64,000 nucleotides of DNA from Diphasiastrum complanatum (taxonomy: Eukaryota > Streptophyta > Lycopodiopsida > Lycopodiales > Lycopodiaceae). The translations under genes were made by a program, and so were the position numbers. The DNA lies in NCBI GenBank assembly GCA_029204225.1, contig CM055100.1, positions 25,673,106-25,737,105 of the forward strand, in the 5' to 3' direction. A model generated the notes under the pieces. The model did not search any database and was not told the origin of the DNA. It saw nothing but the letters and a program-made list of their open reading frames with translations. Below, piece after piece: positions 32,721 through 46,557 of this stretch; the stretch's first letter is position 1; the number at the start of each line of letters is the position of its first letter.

Positions 32721-34883
32721 CTACAATGGCTTGAAAAATCTGACTTTGAGGCCAGTATAAATTACGCTCCAAACTCCCCCTGTGCTGATAGCAATCATGA
32801 AAACAATTCCCAAAATGCCCAATGTCCAATTTAAGTACCAGCTGAGGCTATACTTGCTGGGCTTCTTAATGGAGAGCCACATGAAGCATGGATACATGAA
32901 AGTAACTGGAATGCTGGTAAGCCCACCAAATAATCCTCCAAGACTTGCAAGAAAAGGAAGAGCTATTCCAATAAAGTAGCTAAAGAAGACAAAAAATAAG
33001 CGAAAGGCCAGCCTGACCAGCTTCGGACATGGCTTGTTCGTCTTTCCAGAGTACGTTTGCTCGAAAGAATCAAACACTGATATGGAATAAATCTGAAAAC
33101 TGCTTAGAGAGCTGAGTACCACAAAGAGAAATGTCAGCCCCAAAAGAACAGGTGAGATGTCTTGATGGTAAACTGACAGAGATGATAAAATCCCTGAAGG
33201 AAGCATCTGCAAACATCAGGTGTAAAAAGGGAGTTAGATCATCTTATCTCGTTTAGTACTAAGAAGAAATCATTCAGATAGAGTGCATGGTACTTGTATA
33301 TGTGTAAGCCAACTAAGCTAGATGGATCGCGTGTTGATCCACAAAAGCATCGTTACTAAAGGTCCCGGGATCTTTTGACCAGTCATGATAAGGTACAAGA
33401 GATGCATCCTGAGTTCATTGCCCTTTTAGTTGGTACTGATGATGCATTCTGTGGCTGACAAACTCCTGACACCATGCTGACAAGCAAAGACCTCTAATCT
33501 CACATCATTGATATTTTGTATGGCATTGTAAGCGAAAGTCTTCAGAATTAACTGGATCCAGATTTAACCTGACTAGCAAAACATTTTCTGGGAGAAATCA
33601 TTTTCTGGAGAAATTGCAGGAATGACCACCACTGTGGCTCACCTTGTTGCCATATGCCCAATAACCCCCAATAGCCATTGGAAAATAACAGAAAGCAACA
33701 ACCGCGTATGCCCCTTTTGCTCCTTTCCACATAGGCACATGGGAAGGGTGTTTTAAGGTTGATGGCATAGTAGCCTGCAGACAATTAATATGTATACTTG
33801 AGCAACAAAGCTAATAAGACCACGCTGAAGCAGTTAATTAAGCCTTTATATGAATAATCATCAGTAAATCAGAGCAGAGCATGATCGAACGTGATGCAGC
33901 CAAGTAAATAGCTTGAGATATTCAGCATGATGGCTTCAACATTACCTGAATTTCAAGGACAAGATTGTGCCCTCTAAAGGCAAAGGCTATCAGCCCTAAA
34001 GCGTTCAAAACTGAAAAAGCTGTTGCAGTAGATGATTCAGGTCTCACAATCTCATATGAAATGCCTTCTGGCCTGGCTTTGCTAATAGAAAGAGTCCAAA
34101 CCATTGTGGTGTAGGCCACTGCCATGACCGCTCCAATAAGAGAAACATAGGCAATGGAGTTCAAATTGGGTAGCTGTGCAACGATGGCACAAAGAACAGC
34201 AAACACCAGATACCACTCAAACGCAGTGAGTGGTCCGTTTTGACAAGTAGGGCCGCAAACTACCTCATAAAACAGTTTCAGAGTACTTCCTCCTATGATG
34301 ATGAGACTTGATGCAGTCCCTGCTGAAAGATTGAAAACAGGAAAAATAACCAGCCCTGGGCCTAACCTTTCTCCTGCATTCAGTAAAAGATACATTCCAT
34401 CGGTCCACATTGTCCTATTTAGTCTACTTAATATGCTTCAGTCAAAATCTTTGTTATGTGCGAATGGTTGAGAGCAAGCTATGTGATCTTTAATCAGATG
34501 CCTAATGATGCATTGAAATACGAAATGTCTAAATAGGGAATTTCTGCGGATCTGCTGCGGGCTGTGGCAGAATATGATCAGGGAGAAATGCATGAAAGCT
34601 ACATATAGATACATAATCACCTAAGGCACAGCAAAAATGCTCCATCAAGTACTATGCACGCACTTTAACAAGTTATTCAAGCAATTACCCACCAAAAGCT
34701 GCCTTTGCTAGCTCGACATATCTGTTGTAACGCGTGCCTGGAACAGCCTCGTGAAGCTTTATAAGAATCCATAGCGTGTATAGTTGCCAGATGAATGCAA
34801 AGAGCAAAGTGATAATCCCCCAAGACCTGTCATGCATATTCCAGAAGCTTTACACTCGTTCATCAAGTAACAGCAGCAATACC

Positions 34884-34921
<38 letters not shown>

Positions 34922-35432
34922 CGCACCAGCCAAGGAAGGTGAAAGCAACAGGTAGCAGAAGAGCTTGGAAACCAATGCCTGCATTCAGATTATGAAATGC
35001 CGAGTAAAATGCATTGCCATTCCTCGACTCCGTTACTGGAAGCCATGCATCGTGAGGATTGAGCTTTGTTATGTGGCCAATGTCTTCCAGATATTGCTTC
35101 ATGCTAGTGAAGACCTTTCTCATAGGAGTGCCCAGTGGTGTCAGAAACCTTGGAGAGCGAAATCTGGGCGACCGCGGGATGGTTGGCGAGGCAAGATTAG
35201 AAGGAGGTCGTGTGCTGGTAGGAGTATGAGAAGCTGGGCGTGGTGAGTACTGACCTGGTGTGAGTATACCAGGCGAGAAGATTGGTGGAGATGGATCTCC
35301 AGGTGTTCTGGGAGGCGTTGTTCCATGAGGTGTGGCCGGATTAGACATCAGCTCCTTCTCTTGCAGCTTCTTTTCCATTTTGTCGCGTGCATCCCCATAC
35401 ATTAGATACTCACCAGCAGCCAACAAACCCAT
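32721..35432 (-). CDS. Lysine/histidine transporter-like (LHT8/AATL1-type) amino acid permease
   Basis: Five exons on the minus strand, all with GT-AG borders: 35432-34927, 34826-34693, 34373-33946, 33774-33643, 33206-32721. They add up to 1686 bases, 561 residues and a stop, with no frame break; Arabidopsis LHT8 is about 520. The N-terminal about 115 residues are a Pro/Ser/Thr-rich cytosolic tail (PATPHGTTPPRTPGDPSPP), as in LHT8. The Aa_trans permease domain follows: DAWLPVTESRNGNAFYSAFH, HNLNAGIGFQALLLPVAF, LHEAVPGTRYNRYVELAKAA, LSAGTASSLIIIGG, NALGLIAFAFRGHNLVLEIQ, TMPSTLKHPSHVPMWKG, IGGYWAYGNK, FEQTYSGKTNKPCP, ending GGVWSVIYTGLKVRFFKPL. It has about eleven membrane helices and would import amino acids with protons at the plasma membrane. 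Start chosen as the first Met of exon 1. This is the clearest intact host gene in the window. Confidence 0.93.
34886..34919. repeat. (GA)n microsatellite in the first coding intron
   Basis: A perfect GA run of about 34 bases lies just inside the donor (GTGCGCCCTCTCTC on the coding strand) of the first coding intron of the transporter gene. Confidence 0.9.
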
Positions 35433-36640
35433 GATCTAGATCCACAACCCTCTTCTTTAATTTGTTTCAAAGCCTTAGTGCGATCCACTATAAATCTGTG
35501 TAATAGTCGTATCACAACTGCTCGTTTGTTCCCAACTATTTTATCAAATTGCGATCCAAAATCTTGTGCGGGTCAGGAATAAACTTAAATGCTGACCTTC
35601 ATCCTCTCAGAAAGTTCAAAGCCCATTGCATCTTCAAAGATTGATCTTCTATTCACTGCAAATAACAAACTACATTGAATGCTTAGTTGCAATAACAGCT
35701 CCTGATATAACTTGGTTATTAACTGGGAGTGAATAACAAAGTACATTGAATGCTTAGTTGCAAAACCAGCTCCTGATATAACTTGGTTATTAACTGGAGT
35801 CTGCGAACACGGTACTATGAGTCTCTTCAGATGCTACAGGATTTCCTGCAAAGTTCAAACCGAACGACAACAAACATCTCGATTTCCTATTTACCATTCA
35901 CAGACAAAGGATAGTCCGAAAAGACAGCTGATCAGACAGACACAACTACGAAAACACAGAAGAAGCAATTAGAGCATAAGGACTGTACTCCTTCCAAAAT
36001 CCAAGCTGTGTGTGCACTGTGATTGATAGCTCATGTGCAGCAGACATTGCAGTTCACACGGTCCACACACAGGTTTCAGAATGAAAAGCAAAACTCAATC
36101 AACATCAAGCAGCTGCCAACCAGTTTCAAAGATTCCTTAGAAGACTTCTTATAAGCTATTACCAGCAGCTGAAGCCTGAGCTGACCCGTTTCCATAGATG
36201 AAACATCTGCATTTACTTCAAAGCTGAAAGTACCTAGTGTTGATGAGGAGAGGTAGCAATGGCAGTCATTACACCAGCTCCTTTATACTGCGCATACGAG
36301 ACACGTTACTTGTACAGGATATACGAAAGCTGAAAGCAGTCATAAAAACGATGGAATTCTATTTTCCACCGATTTGCAGCAGCAAGACAGCTAGTAGTAG
36401 TAGAAGTAAGAGTTTAGAGGAGTCGGAGTAGGAACAGGACCGCAATGGAGATGCAGGCAGGTAAGCGACAGTGTGGGGTACTGGTACAACAAGTACGGAT
36501 AGAGAGAGACAGAGAATGTGAGCAGTGACGCGTTTGAGTCCGTTTGACTCTTTTAAGCATTCAATTTTCAATCGGTGCACGCACGTAGTCATTTGTGAAT
36601 TAGGGTTTTTCAAACCCCTAACCCTAAATTTGAATGACCA
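35433..36640 (-). promoter_or_regulatory. 5' untranslated/upstream region of the LHT8-like gene
   Basis: An AG acceptor-like TGTGGATCTAG ends just three bases before the ATG, which suggests a 5' UTR intron. Within the region an imperfect direct repeat of about 65 bases occurs (35665-35732 and 35735-35798, sharing ATTGAATGCTTAGTTGCAA and CTCCTGATATAACTTGG). CT-rich coding-strand tracts near 36490-36520 could mark the transcription start; this is inference. Confidence 0.4.
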
Positions 36641-38900
36641 CCATCACCTTCAAACAAGCTCTCATAATGTCTCATTATGCTTCCTAGGAGTGCTTTGGAA
36701 AATGGCAAAGTATGGAATGGAATCCGCGGTTTCTTGAAAAAATCGATATCATAAAAATATTTGACGGTTTTATATACCTTTTTATGAGTAAAAGTCTTCA
36801 AAAAATCGAGAATATTAACGGAATGTAGGTTTCTCGAGGATAACTCAAAAGAGGTTTCCCGAGCACTGCTTCAAAGCACACATGCACACTCTCCAAGGGT
36901 TTGGGCTATCATGAATTTTTGCCATGTGGTGATTTGTCGGTATTTTCAAAAAAATATAAAAGATCATATGATGGTTCATGGTATGGCCCTATTCGTACAA
37001 CTAGACCAAGGGTCATGAGTCACATCCTTAGGATGACCCATATGTACAAGTTGGTTGACAACCAATTCCTTTGACATTTGGAAGGTGATTAGAAGTTCGC
37101 ATAAGGGTCTTTTTATACTGCATTGCTTGACAATTCCCAAAATTCAAAAATGGAGTTGTACCATTTGTGTTGAGGTGGTACCATGACAATTCACAAAATT
37201 CAAAAATGGAGTTGTACCATTTGCGTTGAGGTGCTACCATGTGACAGGTGAGGTAGAATGAGACCCTTGCCACATAGAGGGCAGTCAAGCTCATTGACAA
37301 GGGGCAACATAAGAAAGTTGGACCAATGGTATGGCAAGGAGTCAAATAGGCCCCCATTTAGCACTTCTCAGCTAAGTTCGAAAACTCACTTGAAGGTCTA
37401 AAAAATGGGCGGATGAAACAACCCTAAGTGTCTCGGCTTGCTTGCAAAAGTGCTTGTTTCGCTTGTAAGATGAGAAAAAGCTCTTGCTACATGGCACTTT
37501 GTCACAAAGCAAGTTTTAAAAATGGGCGACAAGTGCAAGTGCCCGACGCTACTATGAAACGACCCTAAGTGTCTTTACTTGCTTGCAAAAGTGCTCGTTT
37601 CGTTTATGGGATAAGAAAAAACACTCACAACATGGCACATTGTGCGAGTACACATTGCAATAGATGACTAGCACGAGGTCAAGTAGTTCTCAAGTGTATG
37701 CCCATGCTTTTGGAATAAGAAGGGCCCATTGCTCATGTAAATTTGACATATGGATTATGCATTTGTCTCGTAAGTACATATTAATACATCTTCATAAGCA
37801 GGTTATTGCTATGTGAAAAATATTGGAAGGACACAAGTGCGAGCTCAAAAATCTAGTTGAAATTGGGGTTAAATTTATGACATGGGATAAAATGGTTACA
37901 ATGAAATGTGGGTGTTGGCTACAATGGAGATATTGTCAATTCTTGCATATAGGAGTGCCATATCTTTATTTGGAGTTTCTTAATATGTGAAGATCAACAT
38001 GTGTTGTTTTGGATTGGTTAATCTAAAACAACTTTTTAAATGGACAAAAACTGGAGAAATACCCTAATGGATAGAATATCATAGAGTATTAGTGATAGAG
38101 TAGTAGTGATGGTGTTGGCTCAAGAGCAAGAACGGTTTTTTCTTAATGTTATTGAAGCCATGCCATTACTTAGGGTTGCAAAAGGCCTTAAAGTTCAATG
38201 ATGGTTGGAGAAATACCCTAATGGATGAAATATCATAGAGTATTAGTGATGGTGTTGGCTCAAGAGCAAGAACTGTTTTTTCTTAATGTTATTGAAGCCA
38301 TGCCATTTCTTAGGGTCGCAAAAGGCCTTAAAGTTCAATGATGGCCAATGTTGGTGTGCTTGTTGTGAATTGCTAAGCATGTTACTCATAAGCAAAAGCC
38401 AACATGTTTATGAAGTTGGCTCCAAAGATGTAACCAAAACTTAAAATAATATTTGAGTGCTTAGAAGCCTCAAGCATACTTTAGGCTTTTTACAAAATCA
38501 ATCACATAATGAAAAATATTTAGGGTTTCAAATGCAAAATTTGAAGGAAAGAATATCTCTAATAATTATTAGAGAGAGAAAAATGTGTGTGTATGTGTGT
38601 GTGTGTGCACGCGCATCCGTATGCGCTTGCCTCACCACATGTGTCATTTATGCATGGTAGTTCCTTAATTGTGTTAGTGTTTTCGAATGTGTAGAGCCAT
38701 GGCAAACATGAATTTTTGGTTTTGCCCAAAAAGTGTTCCATTGCTAGCACATACCTAAAGTTATCTTAATGTTATTGCTAAGATTTTAACTTGGTATAAC
38801 TTGTCTCTAGTTGTAATCCATAAATGTGATCAAAGCATGTGAACAAGTGCCATTTTTTGTGCATTTCAATATCCAAATTTTAGTGCAAAAACATTACACA
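36641..38900. repeat. Gene-free region with three tandem duplications
   Basis: No gene is seen. Duplications: about 57-60 bp at 37127-37185 and 37186-37243 (TTCAAAAATGGAGTTGTACC in each); about 110 bp at 37408-37515 and 37555-37660 (CCTAAGTGTCT...TTGCTTGCAAAAGTGC); about 145 bp at 38054-38207 and 38208-38346 (GAGAAATACCCTAATGGAT...CTTAAAGTTCAATGATGG). Copies differ at several sites. A short GT-rich stretch lies at 38584-38607. Confidence 0.75.
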
Positions 38901-38901
38901 T

Positions 38902-38902
<1 letters not shown>

Positions 38903-38995
<93 letters not shown>

Positions 38996-39109
38996 TCAAA
39001 GCTACTTTTCTCTCCAAACATTTTTGTTATTTTGTGAACAAAAAATCCTAAGTGCTCTCATGTGGGCAAAAGATGGACTTATTGGAGGTGCCCACATCAT
39101 GTGACACCC

Positions 39110-39156
<47 letters not shown>

Positions 39157-39305
39157 GTATGTATATATCAAAGCTACTTTTCTCTCCAAACATTTTTGTT
39201 ATTTTGTGAACAAAAAATCCTAAGTGCTCTCATGTGGGCAAAAGACGGACTTATTGGAGGTGCCCACATCATGTGACACCCTTCACATATAAGTAGCTTT
39301 GATAA

Positions 39306-39381
<76 letters not shown>
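38903..39381. repeat. Long inverted repeat built from (CT)n/(GA)n ends, with internal tandem duplication
   Basis: The left arm is (CT)n 38903-38990 plus CATTATCAAAGCTACTT (38991-39007). The right arm is AAGTAGCTTTGATAATG (39291-39307) plus (GA)n to 39381. Between them a unit of about 120 bp occurs twice (about 38995-39117 and 39167-39287), separated by (AC)n 39112-39146 and ATATATATGTATG. Open frames here are translated simple repeats. Confidence 0.9.
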
Positions 39382-39384
<3 letters not shown>

Positions 39385-39485
39385 CCAAATTAGTTTTTGT
39401 GATTACATTAGTTATTGTTTTCTACAATCGAACTAGCATTGTCGAATAGTTATTAGAATATGCACAGGCAACAATACATGTCAAG

Positions 39486-39567
39486 TGCCCATCTTACATT
39501 GTACCTTTAGTGAGAGAGTGTAAGGGACACTCTCTCACTAAAGGTGCATCGTTAGTGGATGGGCAAC
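39486..39567. repeat. Hairpin, 19-bp perfect inner stem
   Basis: ACCTTTAGTGAGAGAGTGT (39503-39521) and ACACTCTCTCACTAAAGGT (39527-39545) are exact inverted repeats around a 5-base loop AAGGG. Outer bases TGCCCATC and GATGGGCA (39486 and 39560) also pair. It looks like a tiny foldback element next to a TA-rich microsatellite. Confidence 0.85.
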
Positions 39568-39596
39568 TACCATCTATTGCCCATACATTTTTCATC

Positions 39597-39599
<3 letters not shown>

Positions 39600-39674
<75 letters not shown>

Positions 39675-39811
39675 TATACATATATACAAACATACATATA
39701 TACATATACATATATATATATACACATATATACATATCTACATATACATATATATACATATATACATATATATACATACATATATATATGTACATACATA
39801 CATACATATAT

Positions 39812-39844
<33 letters not shown>

Positions 39845-39859
39845 TATACATACATACTT

Positions 39860-39950
<91 letters not shown>

Positions 39951-39955
39951 CTAGA
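39600..39955. repeat. Compound microsatellite (TA)n/(TACA)n/(CA)n/(TA)n/(GA)n
   Basis: About 355 bases of uninterrupted simple sequence: TA dinucleotides, TACATA variants, CA dinucleotides (39864-39902), TA again, then GA. The apparent 130-150 codon frames on both strands are artefacts of the repeat. Confidence 0.97.
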
Positions 39956-39984
39956 AAGAAAATAATGCTAATTTTGCATAGTAA

Positions 39985-40440
39985 GATTAGGAAACAAGAC
40001 TTGGAAACAAGTTTGTGGTATTCCAATGGGTTTTGCTTGTCCCCTACATGGTGCAACTGGTATCTTTCATTCTATGAGTTACATTTCACGAAAAGACTCG
40101 CCAAACTTGGTAAGGTGGAATACCTACGTGCCTTTAAGCATACCTTTTGCTATATTGACGATATTTGTTTCATAAACAACATAGATGCTCTTTTATTTCT
40201 GGACAAGAGCAACCTCATGTCGATGATAATGTCTTATGGATCTATCCCTTGGAGTACCTCACCATAGAAAATGATGACGCTCTGATCATACGGTCAATTT
40301 TTTGAATATTACCACTACCTTTGATTCTGTAACAGGACACCTTTATGGATGAGGTCAGAAACATCGTTCTTGCTTTTCAACGTAATGGCTTCATGAAAGG
40401 AAGGTTTCACAAGCTTATGTGGATTGCAAGTGTCTCATAC
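39985..40440 (+). pseudogene. Reverse transcriptase fragment, Penelope-like
   Basis: Two overlapping frames, shifted by one base, read [12 protein letters not shown], then [36 protein letters not shown] and CYIDDICFINNIDALLFLD. The order GIPMG-(A/S)xxWCN-YE-F.RYIDDIC is the palm region (motifs B and C, catalytic YIDD) of Penelope-type and related reverse transcriptases, not of copia, gypsy or L1, which would give YVDD or FADD in other contexts. Downstream DEVRNIVLAFQRNGFMKGRF (about 40350) may be the thumb. No GIY-YIG nuclease or ends are visible. It is broken by a frameshift. Confidence 0.55.
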
Positions 40441-40690
40441 TAACCTTGTTTACTAATGGAGGCAAAAAAAATGCCTTACTATGTTGAAAGACCCCACAAA
40501 ATAATAATAAAAAGTTTTTTCTTAAAAAATGGTGGGAAAGTTGTGAATCTTTCAATGGCAAGGATCTGTGCACATTATGGATAGTCAATCTAACGATGAG
40601 CAGCAATTTGCACTTAGTACACCTAAGTGTCCTCTGATTCTATAAAGAAGAAAATCACACAATCCTATTCACTTCTCCTTATGCTTTCTT

Positions 40691-40770
<80 letters not shown>

Positions 40771-41040
40771 CCTCCTTCTTGCTCTCCTGGTGCTCTACCG
40801 TACTATGATTGTGATTGAAGAGAAGGCTCGCGAGTGCTATTGGAAAAGCATTGGTGAAGTAATACTACAAACAAAGGTGAGATTGATTTTAGAAATGATA
40901 GCTCACTGATACTGAAAGATGCGCAAAACTTTACAATAAAGAATGAATGCTTGCAGTTTACTGTGAATATCTTTGTGTAGTAGCAAACAATTGGCTTGCA
41001 TACTATCATTGGATACTCCCACGATCCCTAAACTGCCAGG
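40441..41040. repeat. Spacer with (CT)n microsatellite
   Basis: No gene. A perfect (CT)n run spans about 40690-40768, followed by CCCCCTCCTTCTTGC. The rest is unremarkable. Confidence 0.85.
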
Positions 41041-41457
41041 TGCTGGTTAGCACAAGAAACCAAACACACACAATCCACCCCGCTGTAGGGCCTAATCCGG
41101 GTCCACCCTTCGTGCCCTGGCCTATGGCTTGAAGACAAGCGAGGTCCAACCCCCTGCCCTAACGATGTTCCATACCGCCATCAAAACCCTCCGCCTTCAC
41201 CTACCCCTGATAGCACTATCCTAGCTATGCACCAGCACACTACGATCCACCAACTCCTAGGTAGATAGAATGAATGGTAATTGAGATCTCCTCCCCTTCT
41301 ATACCCTGAAGGTGAGAGTCTCCATGCCCAATACACATCTCTGATCCCGACAAGTGGCGCACATGTGGCCCAAGAGTCACTGGTCAAGTTCATAGGTCCA
41401 GTCCATTGTCTGGTTTCAAGTTAGATTCGAGACTTGAAGGGTCGGGGGTCCCTAACA
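41041..41457 (-). repeat. 3' LTR of gypsy relic G
   Basis: It starts with TGTTAGGGACCCCC directly after a long purine run at 41458-41475. The lower boundary was placed at a TG (plus strand TGCTGGTTAG) and has no partner for confirmation. It is GC-richer than the surroundings. Confidence 0.5.
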
Positions 41458-41499
41458 TTCCCTCCCCCTTAAAAGACTTTTCTTCTAAGGAAGGAAATC

Positions 41500-43215
41500 T
41501 AGGAATCTCAATTTAAGGTCTTGCTTGCCAAGTGTCATCATCTGCCGAACTACCTTTCCAACAAACCAAGTACTCAGTCATCTCGCGATTTCTGAGGCCA
41601 CATTGACGTACATCAACAACAGCCTCAGGTTCAAAAGGTACAAAGTTTGACAAATCCTCCAACTAAATCAGTTGATCTTCCTATATCAAATCATTCTTTC
41701 CACTGAGTCGTTCCTTTAAATGGCTGACGTGGAAAACTAGGTGAACCTTGATTTCTGTGGGAAGTAGGACATTTTCCAATCCTCAGTACTTTAAAGTCTT
41801 TTGGAACTCTAAGGTACACCCAATCATGTCCTGCAAAGACCCGAGGTTGCCGCTTATGATTAGCGTAAAACAGGGCTCTATCATGAGCCACTTTTACGTT
41901 ATCACGAGCAACAAGTAGCATTTCTTGCATATCCTGCAGGAAATCCACCGCTGCTTTAACCTTGAGACCTTTGAGGACAACGGCAATAGGAGCACGAGGT
42001 TGAAACCCATACATCAAAATGAATGGACTAAAACCCGTCGTTGAGGGCCTTGCGCTGTTATACGCAAACTCAACCATTGAAAGGTACCTTTCCTAATCCG
42101 AGTATCTTTTGAAAACATATGCACGAAGCATATCTTCCATAGATTGGTTCGTCCTGTCAATCTAATCATCCGACTCTGGATAATCTGAAGACCCTAAACT
42201 AGGGTGGTCTCTAATTTCTCAAAGATCGCTTGCCAAAATTTGCCAGTGAACTTAGAATCATGATCCCTAACAATGTCATTCGGCAAACCAGACAACCTGA
42301 ACAACTTTTCAACGAAAAGCTGAGCAAGCTCCTAAGCTTTGACAAACATCTTAGTTGGAATGAACTACACCATCTTGGTCAGTATGTCAACTACAACCCA
42401 GAAAGCATCATTTTGCTTCCCCGTCCGAGGTAACCCAACCACAAAATTCATGGAAACACTTTCCCATTTCCTTTCAAGAATTTCCAATGGAAGGAACAAG
42501 CCAACCGCCTTAAGTCTTTAAGCTTTATTTACTAGGCATTGTCCGCACTTGTGAACATAAACGTCCACTTGATCTTTTAATTTTGGCCAATAAAAGTTCC
42601 TCTTTACTAGATCAAGTGTCCTTTGTGAGCCTAGGTGTTCCAGCGCAAGGACTGTCATGACATTCATGCAAGATTTGGGCCCTAATCTCATCAATCTCTA
42701 GCAGACATACTTTTCTTCTACATACTTTTCCATTTCTAAAAAGCAAACCATTCCTTATGGAATAATCCCTTAGTATTCTCTCCCGAGGAGACATCTTGGA
42801 ATCCTACTTTCCAAGTTCGATACTAAATCTAAAATTTCTTGCCAAGACGTCTAGCCAAATAGGACTGAAGCACCTGTCGGTCTTACCCAAAACTCTAAGG
42901 GATCGATACAAATAAGATTGAATCTCAAAAAAGCTGAACTGATTAAACTCTCCAATCTAGCTCAAGGCATATGTGGCACGGCTCAACGTACCCTTCTGGT
43001 ACTTAACGACATATTGAAATTCTTGGAGCATTTTTGAGTACCTGGCTCTACGACCTCAAAGGTCAACCGCATCACAAATATACCCTAGTGCTTGGTGGTC
43101 AATCACAATAGTGAATCTAGACCCATACAAATAATGTCTCCAGATTTTAAGAGCATTAATAACAACAAAAAGCTCCTTATCATAGGTGGAACACCGCCTT
43201 TGAGTAGGATCCAAC
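41500..43215 (-). pseudogene. Gypsy pol C-terminal half: RNase H, integrase, chromodomain
   Basis: RNase H: STYDKELFVVINALKIWRHY, GSRFTIVIDHQAL (about 43100-43215). Zinc region: ILHECHDSP near 42650. Integrase: WESVSMNFVVGLPRT, FWVVVDILTKMV, GLPNDIVRDHDSKFTGKFW (second catalytic Asp in RDHDSKF), then MVEFAYNSARPSTTGFSPF and RVFAGHDWVYLRVPKDF. C-terminal: VHLVFHVSHLKERLSG, PEAVVDVRQ..LRNREMTEY, LVCWKGSSADDDTW, a chromodomain of the chromovirus type. Many stops are present. The chromodomain would have directed integration to modified histones. Confidence 0.88.
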
Positions 43216-43256
43216 TTCTTGCTTTCAAAAGCAACCAGTCTATATTCTTGAATAGC

Positions 43257-44815
43257 TTATCATTTAACTATCAAGATTATGTCATGTCCTTTTCAACTAG
43301 GGAGAAACTTCCAACCTTTTGGGAGTTGTGTGGTCTTCTATTACAAGAGGAGATGAGAAGGAAGATACTCCAAAGCATGTAGTTGCTTCTAAGAAGAAGC
43401 AAAACTTCTAGAAGAGAGCAAAGGTAAGGGCAAGAATTCAAAGCAAAACTTTTAGTAGCAAGTGTCCAAGTTACAGATTAGAGAAGAGGCAAGCACCAAT
43501 TTATCATCTACACCCAAGAGGAAGGGCAACTGCAACTACTATGGTACATATGGACATTTGGTTTTTGAATGTCGTAAGAAGTAGAGTGATTGAAAGGAGA
43601 GTAAGAACTAACAAGATCATTTTCTTGAAAAAGTTGCAGAAGAGCAATCTTGTGGAATTCATCTATTCACAACAACCCTATTATCAAAATCCAAGTTTGG
43701 TGGATGGTACATTGATTCTAGAGCCTCGCGCACATGACACCTCATAGAACCTAGTTCTATAACTATGAGGAGACACGTGATGGTTAGCAAGTTTGCCTTG
43801 GACACAATACTACACATGAGGTGAGGGGCAAAGGCACAATTCCTATGAAGCTATCATTGGGTAAGGTGAAGGTAATCAACTGTGTGTTACATGTACCAGG
43901 GTTGGCCAAGAACTTGCTATCTATTGGTGCCTTCACCTAACATAACATGGGCAAAAGGATTGTCGAATTCCTTTTAGGTAGAAGTAGTAGCAACTTCTAT
44001 CTTTCTAATATATAGATGCCCAACCTAAGCTTTCGAAGGAATAACACCTAAATAAGCATATAGCGGCAAAAAGCCCACAATGGGCAGCTCTCAAGAATTT
44101 GGGTGTACAACATACCTACACATACCTAAGGACTTGCAAAAGAAACTTGATGCGAAGTCCCTTAAGTGTATCTTCCCTTGGCTATAGTGAGGGTGAGAAG
44201 GCCTACATGTTGTACCATCTCAAAAACAGGAAGAAGATCTTGAGTCATGAGGATCATTCACCCAAAGTATAGGAGCGAGAGAAACATGGAACCAGTGAGT
44301 TCCTACCTCTGATTGATTCCGAGGATGAGGAACCTAGTCAAGAGTTTTTGTGAGCCTCAAGAGCAAGTGCAAGAGCATGAACCTAAACATGCTAGTTCAA
44401 GACCTCAATTTGGACAACTACAAGGGGCAAAATTGGAGAAAAGTGAAAAACTATAACAATACCATGGGATACGTGGTCACCATCCACATAACCTACCACT
44501 AAAAAATATCACAGGGTGCTAAAAGATTTCTTAGGTCTCATGAGAGACAAGAGACTAACTTTGCTCTTATGTCCACAATTCTGGAAGCAGACGAGCCATA
44601 GTTTTTTCATGATGTCGTGAAGGAAAAGGTATGGTAGAAAGCCATACAAGAGGAGTATTACTCCATTGTGAAGAATGACACATGGGAGCTCATTGCATTG
44701 CCAGAAAGGAAGCAACCAATAGGTTGCAAGTGGGTCTATAAGGCCAAATTTCATGTTAAAGAAACTGTGTACAAATACAAGGCGAGGTTGGTGGCAAAAG
44801 GCAATATAATGGACA
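43257..44815 (+). pseudogene. Copia gag-pol relic F
   Basis: Plus-strand pieces in order: gag FNYQDYVMSFSTREKLPTFW; knuckle CNYYGTYGHLVFEC (second Cys changed to Tyr); protease WYIDSRAS (active DSGAS altered); VINCVLHVPGLAKNLLSIGA; integrase tail GEKAYMLYHLKNRKKILS; RT KNDTWELIALPERKQPIGCK, WVYKAKFHVKETVYKYKARL and LVAKGN at about 44800. The integrase core is mostly deleted and nothing beyond the first RT block remains. It begins directly at the broken end of gypsy relic G on the opposite strand. Confidence 0.82.

Positions 44816-46557
<1,742 letters not shown>

Larger units (their letters stand above)
41041..43215 (-). mobile_element. Ty3/gypsy chromovirus relic G with 3' LTR
   Basis: Minus strand, high to low coordinate: RNase H, H2C2 zinc finger, integrase, chromodomain, polypurine AAGGGGGAGGGAA, LTR starting TGTTAGGGACC at 41457. 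The LTR extends to about 41041 (limit uncertain). The 5' half (gag, protease, most of RT) is missing; a copia relic on the other strand begins at about 43257. Confidence 0.85.

Noticed and set aside
36359-36737. Short frames upstream of the LHT8-like gene
   Set aside because: Low-complexity Ser/Leu-rich translations of the presumed 5' region.
38903-39381. Possible CRISPR-like or satellite array
   Set aside because: Only two copies of a long unit with microsatellite spacers; a eukaryotic tandem duplication.
39494-40056. Several 100-150 codon open frames on both strands
   Set aside because: They are translations of (TA)n, (CA)n and (GA)n repeats (Tyr-Ile, Thr-His, Arg-Glu runs), not genes.
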